Below are positions 21,169-30,400 of a stretch of 37,343 nt of DNA, piece by piece. A model generated the notes under the pieces. That model had not been told where the DNA came from and did not search any database. It was given only the letters and a program-made list of their open reading frames with translations. The stretch's first letter is position 1. Each line of letters begins with the position of its first letter. A program made the translations under genes and the position numbers. The stretch lies in IMG/VR virus record IMGVR_UViG_3300049846_001738, positions 1-37,343 of that record; one strand, 5' to 3'. This stretch comes from a virus.

Positions 21169-22065
21169 TTACTCGTTAGCCTCTTGAAGTAGGCTAGCAG
21201 ACGCATCCTGATCCAAGAGGATGCTCGAAGCGTCTTCTTGTAGCACTTTATATTCTGGGATAGTTTTCACCTTGAGACGAATCGGTCCTGTCGTAATGAA
21301 CTCTGCGGTCATCTCTACGATAGTGCCTGGAGCGAACTGAACCGCAGAGTTTGTGATTATTCCGTCTACATCGTACCAGATTGTATCGTCAGCTTGACCT
21401 GCAACACCGCTGGGATTGTACTGGTCCGTTTTTAGGTAGAGCTTAGCGCTAAATTCACTGCCTACTTCTGTGCGGAGCGCTAGTTGCAGGAGGTACTGTG
21501 CTACTTCGTATTCGCCGCCACCGCAGCAGTCCACGTAGTCCCATTGGCAGCTGATGCGGCCGGAACCGGACATCAACGATGACCACTGCGACCGGAACTG
21601 GTCCGACAACGCTGTGACATCCACAGCTTCGCGTTGAGTGTTAAGCTCGTAGTTAGTAATAGCACCTAGGATACGGTCTTTTGTATTTGCAACTACCACC
21701 TTTATGGGCACCTGCGTAGCAAGTGCGTCCAACGCAATGGCATTAGCAGTAGTGCCATTTACGGCGTCTGCAAACGTCGAGTACAGCTTGATGCTGCCCA
21801 GCTCATCTACATGCACAAACCACTTACCGTTAGATTGCTTTACTCCGTTAGCCCATCCGGCAGTGCTTATCCAGTCGAGCGTCGCACCGTCTGTGCTAGT
21901 TATTTCAATTTTGTCACCAGTAATTAGGAAGCCTGGATCAAAATCAAAAGAAAATCTCTTTCTAGACGTATTTACGTCTGATGAATTGATTACAGACAGC
22001 AGGGCACCTTGGTCGGACTTACGCCGTAATGTAACCCTGCCAAACGTGCCGAGATATACTGCCAC
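21169..22065 (-). CDS. Tube-like virion protein (baseplate/tip region)
   Basis: 298 residues. Residues about 130-185 (ITNYELNTQREAVDVTAL, then SGSGRISCQWDYVD) look like the strand pattern of phage tail tube proteins (E-V-T-T-x-x-D ... G-S-G-x-[IL]). The N-terminal part is beta-rich. The C-terminus carries a short repeat, VLQEDASSILLDQDASASLLQE, that might contact another protein. It lies between the tube-like 143-aa gene and the fibre and overlaps the former by one base (TAGTGGC junction region at 22065). It could be a tip adaptor linking tube to fibre. Function inferred. Confidence 0.5.
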   Translation of the reverse strand: MAVYLGTFGRVTLRRKSDQGALLSVINSSDVNTSRKRFSFDFDPGFLITGDKIEITSTDGATLDWISTAGWANGVKQSNGKWFVHVDELGSIKLYSTFADAVNGTTANAIALDALATQVPIKVVVANTKDRILGAITNYELNTQREAVDVTALSDQFRSQWSSLMSGSGRISCQWDYVDCCGGGEYEVAQYLLQLALRTEVGSEFSAKLYLKTDQYNPSGVAGQADDTIWYDVDGIITNSAVQFAPGTIVEMTAEFITTGPIRLKVKTIPEYKVLQEDASSILLDQDASASLLQEANE

Positions 22066-22496
22066 TAGATTGTTACCGTAGTGAGATTGCCTGTTCCTTG
22101 AAAACTTATCTGAGCTGTTACAATCTCGCCAACAGCAGCCCCAAGCTGTCCGCTTGTAATGTAAGCAGTTAGCTTAACGTCATTTAAGTCAGATCCGTCC
22201 GCTAAGCGGAGTGTGAGCGTGACAGCATCGGCTTCGGTAGCGCCATCGCTGTTTGTATTTATCAGCTTCTTAAGCAGTGGACTTACTGCTATGTTACCGC
22301 TATTTTCCTTATAGTATATCAAATTAGCACTACCGCTGCAGGAAAGAACTCCTGGTGTAAAGGTGCGGCGTGTGTCGCCGATGGTGGTCGTTTCCAGCAG
22401 TTCTAGGTCAGCTTGCAGCTGCCAGCTCGTGACCTTGACCAAGGTCGTTCCACCGAGAAGCAGCCGCCCATCTCTGCCTGTATAGACCTTGGCCAT
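22065..22496 (-). CDS. Tail-tube-like protein, second copy type
   Basis: 143 residues with an unusually good ribosome binding site: AGGAGG seven bases ahead of the ATG. The line VKVTSWQLQADLELLETTTIGD then TFTPGVLSCSGSANLIYY is the typical beta-sandwich signature of phage major tail tube proteins, and AVGEIVTAQISFQGTGNL is a usual C-terminal strand. The main tube protein is at 34398-35327, so this smaller one may be a distal tube or baseplate ring. The strong Shine-Dalgarno suggests many copies. Confidence 0.58.
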   Translation of the reverse strand: MAKVYTGRDGRLLLGGTTLVKVTSWQLQADLELLETTTIGDTRRTFTPGVLSCSGSANLIYYKENSGNIAVSPLLKKLINTNSDGATEADAVTLTLRLADGSDLNDVKLTAYITSGQLGAAVGEIVTAQISFQGTGNLTTVTI

Positions 22497-22518
22497 GGCT
22501 TATCCTCCTGTGATCAGT

Positions 22519-22896
22519 CTAGAGAACGCCAAGCAGTTTCACCTGAACACTGCTGAGGCCGGGCCGCACGCTGGTGATCGTGGGCGGCTCTGCGTAACGC
22601 CATTTGCTGCCGGTGTTAATAGCGGTGAGCGTTGTACTTGAGCCTTCCCAGCCAGCTAGCAGGGCCTTTGGCAGCTTGAATGTGGTGTAGACGCCAAACA
22701 CTTCATCGTAGTGCGTTACAAAAGAGTCTGCATTGGTATCAGTGATATTGTCATAGCTAAGCGTGAGCATCATGCCGCTACGCTTGCTTCCGTACATAAT
22801 GCGTACTTCGGCGCCGGATTGCGCCTTAAATATCTTTACGGGATAGTCACCCGCGTCAAAGTTGCGGCTGGTCGGCTGGAGCGTAGGGAATGCCAT
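22519..22896 (-). CDS. Minor tail protein, small
   Basis: 125 residues from an ATG at 22896, overlapping the tip protein stop region. It contains TSRNFDAGDYPVKIFKAQSGAEVRI, then MMLTLSYDNITDTNADSFVTHYDEVFG, then FKLPKALLAGW and a beta end VRPGLSSVQVKL. This pattern is common in small cyanophage and siphophage tail proteins found after the J-like gene. It has no cysteines and no membrane segment. It is probably a distal-tail or adhesion adaptor. Confidence 0.6.
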   Translation of the reverse strand: MAFPTLQPTSRNFDAGDYPVKIFKAQSGAEVRIMYGSKRSGMMLTLSYDNITDTNADSFVTHYDEVFGVYTTFKLPKALLAGWEGSSTTLTAINTGSKWRYAEPPTITSVRPGLSSVQVKLLGVL

Positions 22897-25800
22897 CAGT
22901 CTTCACCTTGCCCGATGATTTCAAAGGCAGTAGTGCTGAGCACATCGGCGGCAATCAGGCTGCGACCTTGGCTGTCCACGGGAAAACTGCTTGCCTTTAT
23001 ACCCACGATACCGTCCTCGTTCAGGTCGATCGCTTCCACCTGATACACCTGGCTGCTCGCCTGTGTGTTTTTGACCGAGAAGACCGAATTGCGCATGTTG
23101 GTTGCAGTACCATTGCGTATCTTTAGCGTGCCTTCGTCGGTATCAGGCATGTTGCGCTCCCAGTAGTACACATTGTAGTTACCATCCGTCATCGGGCTGA
23201 CGCTTACAACAGTGCCGTCTTCGAGGATAATGCCATTATTAGTGGGGCTGTAAGGGCTTTGCTGCACGGCAACACGGATATAATCGCCAGGTGAAAGCGC
23301 AACACCATAGGGCAAAGTCTGGAAGTTAATTGTATGGGTAACGTGCTTGCGTACTGCTAGGAAATACTTAGCGGCTTTCTCGGCGTGGTCGAGACTTGTA
23401 ATGTGCGGCAGGTCGAACTCTTCAAGCGGTAGTGCGTCCGCGCCAGCGGCGAGGTAGCGCACAACGATGCTCTCCTGCTGCGGCAGCTTGTTGTACGGAT
23501 TGCGGCGATACATCACAGCCGCTTGGAACATTTGGCGTTCTTCCAGATCAAGCCACTCAATGCTTAGGCTACCTTCAATGATGTTGCCATCGGTGAACAT
23601 AGCGCTAATAGAGACTGGGACGTTAGCAATCTCGTATTTGTTGTTGATCGGCAGTGCGGGATTGACGCTAAGCAGGCCGTTTTTGATTGCAACAAAGCAC
23701 AGCAATGACGGCACCTTTTCCGCCATCCAACTGCGCAGGTTTACCGGCTCAGCAATTACATCGTCAAAAAATAGCTTGTTGGCGCGTAGGTATTTGCCGG
23801 TAGCGACTAGCTGATCACGGTCCAGCAGGCTTACGTTGATTGCAGCGCCAGCGCCGGTATCCGTATCGGTGGCGAGATACCAAAGTAGATCGCTGAATAG
23901 GTTGCTCGGACCAACGCCGCCATCGACTAGGCGGGTCACATGCACGCCATCACCGACATAAACGCGCAGCTGATCAAGCGATGAAAAGTTGTTTGCAGAT
24001 TGCAGCTTTAAGCCAACTGTTGCGCAGTTCTTGTAAGTAACAGTTCGATCTTCTGCAACGCTTTCATTGACGTAAACCACCTCATGTTCAGGGCCGTTGT
24101 CGCAGCTGCGAGTGATCAGATCGCCGTAATGTGAAACTTCTGCAATGCCGCTGTAGTATTCCCATACTCGCGTAGCGCGGCGTGGTTTATCGAAAGGCAC
24201 GTATGTGCTGGCACGCAGTACGCGATAGGCAAAACGAAACTTGACTCCAGCTACATTGGTTGCATTCTTATAGAAGATTTCACCGCCGTTCCATTCGCCT
24301 GTATAGCTTGCAACTTCGGTCTTGATGATCTCCCACCACATATTGCGAGGCGTGCCGCTATATGCCTTGTAGTAAGCGCGCAGTGTGACGCGCATAGTAA
24401 TAGTACGAGTAGGCGCTTCAACGTTGTAGCTCCATGTGCTGAATGTATAGATAGAACCCGCCGGCCTGTTGTTGTAATACGGATCAACGCCAGACGCGCT
24501 TGACATTATATTGCTAAGCGTACGTGCTTCGGCAATACTGTTATTGTCGGCGTTGTAAGCATTAAGAAACTGGACAGTGAATGTATCCGCTGGTATCCAT
24601 TCGCCATAGACAAGTTCGTTCAGCACTTCAGGCCGCGCAACCATTTGACGATGGGTGAAATGATCGATCGGTCTGATATAACGCCCGCGACCGCCTACGG
24701 TAAACGGTCCCATGTAGGTATCAGCTGTTGATTCAACGTATGGAGAATGCGCACCATGCAGCTCAAACACGTCATAGTCTCCATCACCCTGTTGCGAGAT
24801 CACTGCGCTGTTGAACGGACGCAGCCTGAACTCATACATGGACTCTGATGGATGTTTGATGCGGATAAAGCTAAATATGTCTTGCGGGGTCGATCCTCTA
24901 ACAGCAAACACAGCGAGGTTGACGAAGCCTTCGTTAGTGTTTAGTGAGTAGAACTTTTCTGCATTAGCAGGGCGCACATCAAGCGCAAAGTACGATACAC
25001 GGAATGCGTAACTTGTATTCTTGCCTTCGCGTACTTGGATGCCTTTTGCGTTGTACTTATACAGTTCTCCTGGCGAAGGCACGCTACTGAAGTTTGTGAT
25101 ACCGTTAAAGCGTGTCCATACTTGCGATTTAATGCCGATCTCGGTTACATCACAGGGCCGCGTGTTGCGTACACTGCCAAAATCAACCTTAAGGATTGGA
25201 TACCATGTCTCGTCAATATCGACACCGTAAGGCAGTACGTGAGTTTCGCTGATCACCTTTTCGGCAACAATGCCAATTTTGTTTTGCGCGGTACTCCACG
25301 CTTCAAGGCACTTAAGCTTTGCTGTAAGGTACTTTGTATTGCTTGCGTTGTCTAGAACGATATTTGACGGCGAGCGGCTAATGACTTGCCATACGCTGCG
25401 GCCGATCATAAACGTGTCGCCCACGGTCATCGCTTGCTCGTATTGCACTGATTCAGAATCAGTGGTTGAGCGTATATCGTCTAGTCGTGATTTTGTTGAG
25501 TCTTGGCCGTGCGCATCAAACGGCTCCGGATCTTGCCGGCCCTGTCCGACGCGAACTTCGATAATATCGCCTGCGGCTACAAAGCGCTCTTCCTTGATTG
25601 CACCAGTCCATACGGTGTATTCCGACTGGCTTTTTGGTATAGGTTGGCGCGATTCAATGGGATCAGGCAGTTGATACCTGCTGCCTGTCGCTGCGCTTGT
25701 AATTGCGATAATGCCAACGTGTCTGGCATAGTTACGCCCAGTGCCTGGCATACCAGACTTGAGGCGGTCTTTTGAGCGATCACCACCGCCATATTCGTGT

Positions 25801-26780
25801 GTTTCACGCAGGTATGGCTCTACAAACTTCTGCTGGTTGGTTTGCTGCTGATCCCATGTTTCTTCTGGCGCATCCTTTAGCAGCTGAACGATCTCCCAGT
25901 TTGGTCGTATTGGCGTGCCGTTTGGGATGCCGGCATACACACCGAACCGTGTTTGGTTGCTAGGTGTAAATGCACCGCAGAAGCCTACGTCTTCAATGCC
26001 ATTACTTGTGGGGCAGATAAAGGCGTCCTCGCCTGCTTTTGGCGCGGCTGGCATTGAAAGGCTGCCATAGCGCAAGTGATCACCACGCAGCCTGCTGTCA
26101 GGGTATATCTCGTTTGATCCACTATTCCAGTAGAACTGAAAATTATCTGCAAACGCACTGTCCAGTGCGTTGTTGCCTAGGAAGATGCCGGCGAGATCCG
26201 GCTTTGTCATCTTGCCTTGGCCGGCGATGGCTACCATTTCGATGACTTGGAAGCCGCCCCAGCTCTTGAGGCGTGACCAGACCAGCGACGGGGAGATCAG
26301 CAAGCCGCCGGTGCTGTAACCGCTGTGATCTTCGCGCTTGGTGAACGCGATAGGTACAACGTTGCCGTACGCGGCGAGGTCTTGTACGGAATCGAAGCCA
26401 AACGATGGTGCGTAATTTTCGCGCCCGGTGCGGCCGCCTAATTGGCGCTGTCGTTGCCGTGCGGGGCTGTCTAGTTTGGGCTTGGGGGTAAGTAGATATG
26501 AGGCGGCAGTAAGCGCAACGCCAATGACTAAGTTAATAAGAATAGGTACAATCGTTGGTAATGCCGCGTAGATTTCTGGGATATGCTCATACCCTGCGGC
26601 ACGTACTATTGACCTACGTTGCGCTTCTCTAATGAATAGGCGGTATTCGTCTTCCGAGCACCCTAACGTAGCAATTAACTGCTTTTCGTACGGAAGAAGC
26701 GGATATTGTGCATCGCGCCGATAGGGCACCATGCCACCTTGCCAAGCTCGTGACTGATGTAAAGGATTCCTTGATGCCAT
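22896..26780 (-). CDS. Tail tip attachment protein (gpJ-like, possible I-J fusion)
   Basis: 1294 residues. The position after L- and K-like genes and the length match central tip proteins (lambda gpJ). Near residues 65-95 there is a hydrophobic segment IVPILINLVIGVALTAASYLL, as in the separate lambda gpI, which has no independent gene here. Beta-rich hub domains fill the middle, and a final section (about 1100-1250) resembles the fibronectin-like/hub C-terminus of tip proteins. The ATG at 26780 overlaps the K-like gene by about 105 bases; an ATG at 26732 with AAGGTGG just upstream is an equally good start. It recognises the host and closes the tail channel. Confidence 0.78.
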   Translation of the reverse strand: MASRNPLHQSRAWQGGMVPYRRDAQYPLLPYEKQLIATLGCSEDEYRLFIREAQRRSIVRAAGYEHIPEIYAALPTIVPILINLVIGVALTAASYLLTPKPKLDSPARQRQRQLGGRTGRENYAPSFGFDSVQDLAAYGNVVPIAFTKREDHSGYSTGGLLISPSLVWSRLKSWGGFQVIEMVAIAGQGKMTKPDLAGIFLGNNALDSAFADNFQFYWNSGSNEIYPDSRLRGDHLRYGSLSMPAAPKAGEDAFICPTSNGIEDVGFCGAFTPSNQTRFGVYAGIPNGTPIRPNWEIVQLLKDAPEETWDQQQTNQQKFVEPYLRETHEYGGGDRSKDRLKSGMPGTGRNYARHVGIIAITSAATGSRYQLPDPIESRQPIPKSQSEYTVWTGAIKEERFVAAGDIIEVRVGQGRQDPEPFDAHGQDSTKSRLDDIRSTTDSESVQYEQAMTVGDTFMIGRSVWQVISRSPSNIVLDNASNTKYLTAKLKCLEAWSTAQNKIGIVAEKVISETHVLPYGVDIDETWYPILKVDFGSVRNTRPCDVTEIGIKSQVWTRFNGITNFSSVPSPGELYKYNAKGIQVREGKNTSYAFRVSYFALDVRPANAEKFYSLNTNEGFVNLAVFAVRGSTPQDIFSFIRIKHPSESMYEFRLRPFNSAVISQQGDGDYDVFELHGAHSPYVESTADTYMGPFTVGGRGRYIRPIDHFTHRQMVARPEVLNELVYGEWIPADTFTVQFLNAYNADNNSIAEARTLSNIMSSASGVDPYYNNRPAGSIYTFSTWSYNVEAPTRTITMRVTLRAYYKAYSGTPRNMWWEIIKTEVASYTGEWNGGEIFYKNATNVAGVKFRFAYRVLRASTYVPFDKPRRATRVWEYYSGIAEVSHYGDLITRSCDNGPEHEVVYVNESVAEDRTVTYKNCATVGLKLQSANNFSSLDQLRVYVGDGVHVTRLVDGGVGPSNLFSDLLWYLATDTDTGAGAAINVSLLDRDQLVATGKYLRANKLFFDDVIAEPVNLRSWMAEKVPSLLCFVAIKNGLLSVNPALPINNKYEIANVPVSISAMFTDGNIIEGSLSIEWLDLEERQMFQAAVMYRRNPYNKLPQQESIVVRYLAAGADALPLEEFDLPHITSLDHAEKAAKYFLAVRKHVTHTINFQTLPYGVALSPGDYIRVAVQQSPYSPTNNGIILEDGTVVSVSPMTDGNYNVYYWERNMPDTDEGTLKIRNGTATNMRNSVFSVKNTQASSQVYQVEAIDLNEDGIVGIKASSFPVDSQGRSLIAADVLSTTAFEIIGQGED

Positions 26781-27037
26781 GCTATGCCGAAATGGCCTTC
26801 AGCAGGAAGAATGGCCACGTCGCCATCATAGATCGGTGGGCTGATACGACGACCCCAGCGCAGTAGATCACGCGCAATAGTGCGATTGCTGGCGTCGTAC
26901 CACGCCGCATTAAATGGCGGTGTGCGGATGCCCAGCCTGCTGAGCACCTCGTAGACAAGGTGGATGCAGTCCAAGGCGCCATCGGGATCGGTGCCATCGG
27001 CGCCTAGGCGGTATGGGCGCCCGATCAGGTCCATCAT
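26675..27037 (-). CDS. NlpC/P60-type tail assembly protein (gpK-like)
   Basis: 120 residues. GALDCIHLVYEVL places Cys24 at the head of a helix, with GDVAILPAEGHFGIAWH giving His in the GHFGI element, which is the NlpC/P60 Cys-His layout found in lambda gpK-like tail proteins. Such domains cut peptide links in peptidoglycan as the tail passes the cell wall. The N-terminal IGRPYRLGADGTDPDGALDC is also family-typical. It overlaps the L-like gene by ATGATG and the J-like gene by up to 105 bases. Confidence 0.83.
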   Translation of the reverse strand: MMDLIGRPYRLGADGTDPDGALDCIHLVYEVLSRLGIRTPPFNAAWYDASNRTIARDLLRWGRRISPPIYDGDVAILPAEGHFGIAWHQGILYISHELGKVAWCPIGAMHNIRFFRTKSS

Positions 27038-27495
27038 TGGATGCGGACGTTTGCTGTAATTGGTAGGTTGCCGACCAGTTGCTTGGTTAGCTTTTTGCGT
27101 GGTATGTCGGCACCTACTGCGTCTAGTACGGATGCCATGCGGATTTCGATGCCGTTATCGCTCCACGAGCCGGCAACGACCTGCGCCACGTAGTTGACAA
27201 GCATCGTTGGATTGCTGCTGTCGGCTGGGTCGATCATCATCACGTAGCAGCGTGCAAGCCACCGCTCGCGGATCGCGGTTTCAGCCCAGCCGCGTGCCAG
27301 CGCGTTGTTGGGAAACCCGAGGGAGGCTGGCTGGTTGTCGCCGGATTTTGTGGTGGTGGCACCGCTAAAGGCGAAGGGCAAGAAGCCGTAAGTTTTGCCT
27401 TGCCACGCTACGTCCTGATTTACCCAGTAGTTTTGGAAATACTGCGTGCTGGTGCCGGTCAGCGCGAGGTATTGCCCGATCGCCTGTTCGCTCAT
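27034..27495 (-). CDS. Minor tail protein (gpL/DUF1833-like)
   Basis: 153 residues from an ATG at 27495. WQGKTYGFLPFAFSGATTT, then GDNQPASLGFPNNALARGW and a series of short strands with MASVLDAVGADIPRK match the L-like/DUF1833 minor tail proteins that sit between tape measure and K. No cysteine cluster is present, so unlike lambda gpL it should not carry an iron-sulphur centre. It overlaps both neighbours by four bases. Confidence 0.68.
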   Translation of the reverse strand: MSEQAIGQYLALTGTSTQYFQNYWVNQDVAWQGKTYGFLPFAFSGATTTKSGDNQPASLGFPNNALARGWAETAIRERWLARCYVMMIDPADSSNPTMLVNYVAQVVAGSWSDNGIEIRMASVLDAVGADIPRKKLTKQLVGNLPITANVRIQ

Positions 27496-30400
27496 CGCAT
27501 ACCTACCCTGCTACGCACAGCGGTTGACTGTTGCAGGCTACGCAATGCACGCTGCTCACCGCGTTGTGCGCCTTGTGCGGCGGCCTGCTGCATTCCGTTG
27601 CGGAATTGCTCTGCCGTGACGTACTCGACGTTGTTGATTCGCTCGACGCTGTAGCGCACGTCGATGGGGCCGCCGGCCGCCGGGTTGCCGGCACCGCCAA
27701 CAGCAGCAGGATCTCCCACAGCCGCGATCGTACCAGTCGCGCTGATCGGCTTGTAGCGGTTGAGTGCCTCGGTGCGCTGCCTCATCTTGACCGGAATGCT
27801 GCGACCATCAGGCAGCGGGACATAGGCCTCTGGACCGCGCTCACCAAACACCGCCATTTGCGGGCTGTTCGCAACACCCCCAGCCGCATACCTCCTAAGC
27901 GGGAGCGGACCAGTGCTCGTCATAATTCCGCCGTTAGCAAAGCCCGGCATGGGGATGGTCTCGTTGATACTCGGAATCTGAGCCCAGTCGGTGCCGCCGA
28001 GGTTCCCGAAGATACCTCCGCTTCCTCCTCCCCAGTTGGTATCAGCTAGTGGTGTTGCGTCTGCTGTAAATGAACCGGAGGAGCCGGAAGATCCGAAAAC
28101 CTTAGCAAGTGTATTCAATGCGATGATAACAAGCTGCTTAGCAATAATCTGTGCCGCCATGTCGATAAACGCCTTGGCGATGCTTGAGAACATCTCCGCC
28201 AGCGTTTGCTTGATCGTCTGGGCGCCTGTCACTAAGTTGGTGACGGCGCTACTAATCGCGGTACTTAGGCTGCTTTCGACCGTTTGCGACATGCTGACGG
28301 CGACTTTTTGAATGTCGGTTAGCTCATTGCGCTGCTGGCGAAGCTGGCCTATGCGATTGGCTATAGCGTTATCGGAAGCAGCTGCGTTTTCACGCAAGAG
28401 GCGGGCCTGTTCAGCGTACTGCTCATTTATTCCAGCTAAAACCTCCGTAAGTTTACCAGCTAGCTCGGGCTTTTGTGCTACGAGCTTTAAGTATGTCTGC
28501 TGTGCCTCGTTTTGCTTTTGACTAATACGCAGCAAATCCTCTTCGAGGCTTATGCGCTCGGGGCTTACACCTTCCAGGGTTAGGCGATTGCGCAGGACTT
28601 GCAGCGCGTTGCTGTCGCGCATAGTTGTGTTCTGTTCGCGCAGCGCTTCGGTAGCTTTGAGTGTGAATTGCTCAAGCACAGCGGCGCGCTCTTTAGCGGC
28701 GTTATCATCAATAAGTTTCTGTAGGGACTCAGCCTGGTTTACGTCGAGGCTCTCGATTCCTGCCTTACCGGCCGCTTGGATGGCGCGGTTCTGCTGCGTG
28801 GCGGCGCCCTTAGGTAGCTTTGCTGATCCTGCCTGTAGATGCAGCAAGCGCATCCTTCCTTCCGGTGTATCTATTTCAACTGCGTAACCACCGGCGCCTG
28901 TAAACCCTAAATCGCGCAGCAGACTGGCCCCGCTTTTCAGTGCAATGCCACTCCCCGCAGGTGTGCCAAGGTCTATACCACCGTGAAAACTACGCCCAAA
29001 TAGCTGGCGTGGTCCATAGGGGCTAGTCACGCCAAAACTAGAAGGATTACGTCCGTTTATACTTAAATAGCGATCTACGTCTTGTGCCGTGATACGGCGT
29101 CCATCTGCCCAACGCGCGTCGAGGTGCGGGCCTGTGCTATCGCCCGTGCTACCGGTCTTGGCTATAAAGCCAGCCGTACCGCTCAACTTAGCTGCGCCTT
29201 GGCCCTCAAAAGTGGCGCGGATGGCAGCACTTTGCTGGGCCTGTTTGGCCAGGCGCACGTTTTCGGCGGCGGCAGTGCGACGCTCCTCGATGTCACGCAG
29301 GCTGCGCTGCAGATCCTCAAAGTTACTTACAACGTCGCGTGCAACCCCTGTTTCGCGTAAGATGCGGTTCTGTGCTTGGGTATCGTCGAGGCGTTTCTGC
29401 AGTTCGTAGCGCTGACGGTCCAGCTCAATTTGGTGCTGGAACACCCGATCGGCTGCACGGAGCTGCTGATCGAGCAGCGTGTTGGCCAAGCGTTGCTGTT
29501 CGGCAGCGGCTGCTTGGTCCTCGCGAGCGACCTTGTCTGCTGCTTGTTTGGCCTTATCTTTATCGTCGCTAGGCGCAGTAGGTAAATTGGTGGGGGTATA
29601 GGCGGTTGAGACACCAGGTTGTTGTAGCGCTTTATAGATAGCATCAAGGTTTGCTTTAGTACTTTTTACACGCGTCTGCGCTGCTGTAATTTTAGCACTT
29701 ATAGCTACAAGCTGCTGATTTAAGGCCGCTGCCGATACATTATCATCAACAGCATACATTTGAGTTTCTACGCTTAGCTTTTGTTGTTCCAGTCTCTTAA
29801 CTTCGGAAACATTAAAGTTGTAAGCAGCGCTTGTATCAGCAGCTAGTTTACTAAGTTGGCTGCGATTAAGAGCGGAGCCGCCCATATCTTTAAGCCATGC
29901 GGGTCCGCTAGTCTGCCCAGTCGCTTTCTTGAAGTCATCAAAGGCTGCGCGCACATCTCCAAGACGCTTCAAAGCCTCTAAGACGCCAGCAATAACTATA
30001 GTTATGACTATGGGCCTAGCTGCAACGGCTGCCAGTCCTGCGATTTTGGTTGTAAGACCTCCCGCACTAAGTGCAGTTGTCGCCATAACATCGCCGGTTA
30101 TCTTTGCCGAAGTAGCAGTACCGGTAAAGAATGCTGCAAGATTTACAGCAGCGAGCGATGCCATGGCACTGCGTAGTGCTAGCAAACCCGTAGTAACAGC
30201 ACCAAGTTGTAAAGCGAATGTGGCCAAGCCAGATGCAGTTTTGTTCTCGATCAAGAACTCGAACGCGGCGGCGAGGCCCTTCATTGCCGCGACTACTGCT
30301 GGCGTAATCTTGGTGATAAAATCTGCAAAGGCGGATTGCAGTGAGGCGCCGACAGGCTGCAGCGCCCTGCCCACCTCAAGCTGCATATTCTTGAACGCAA

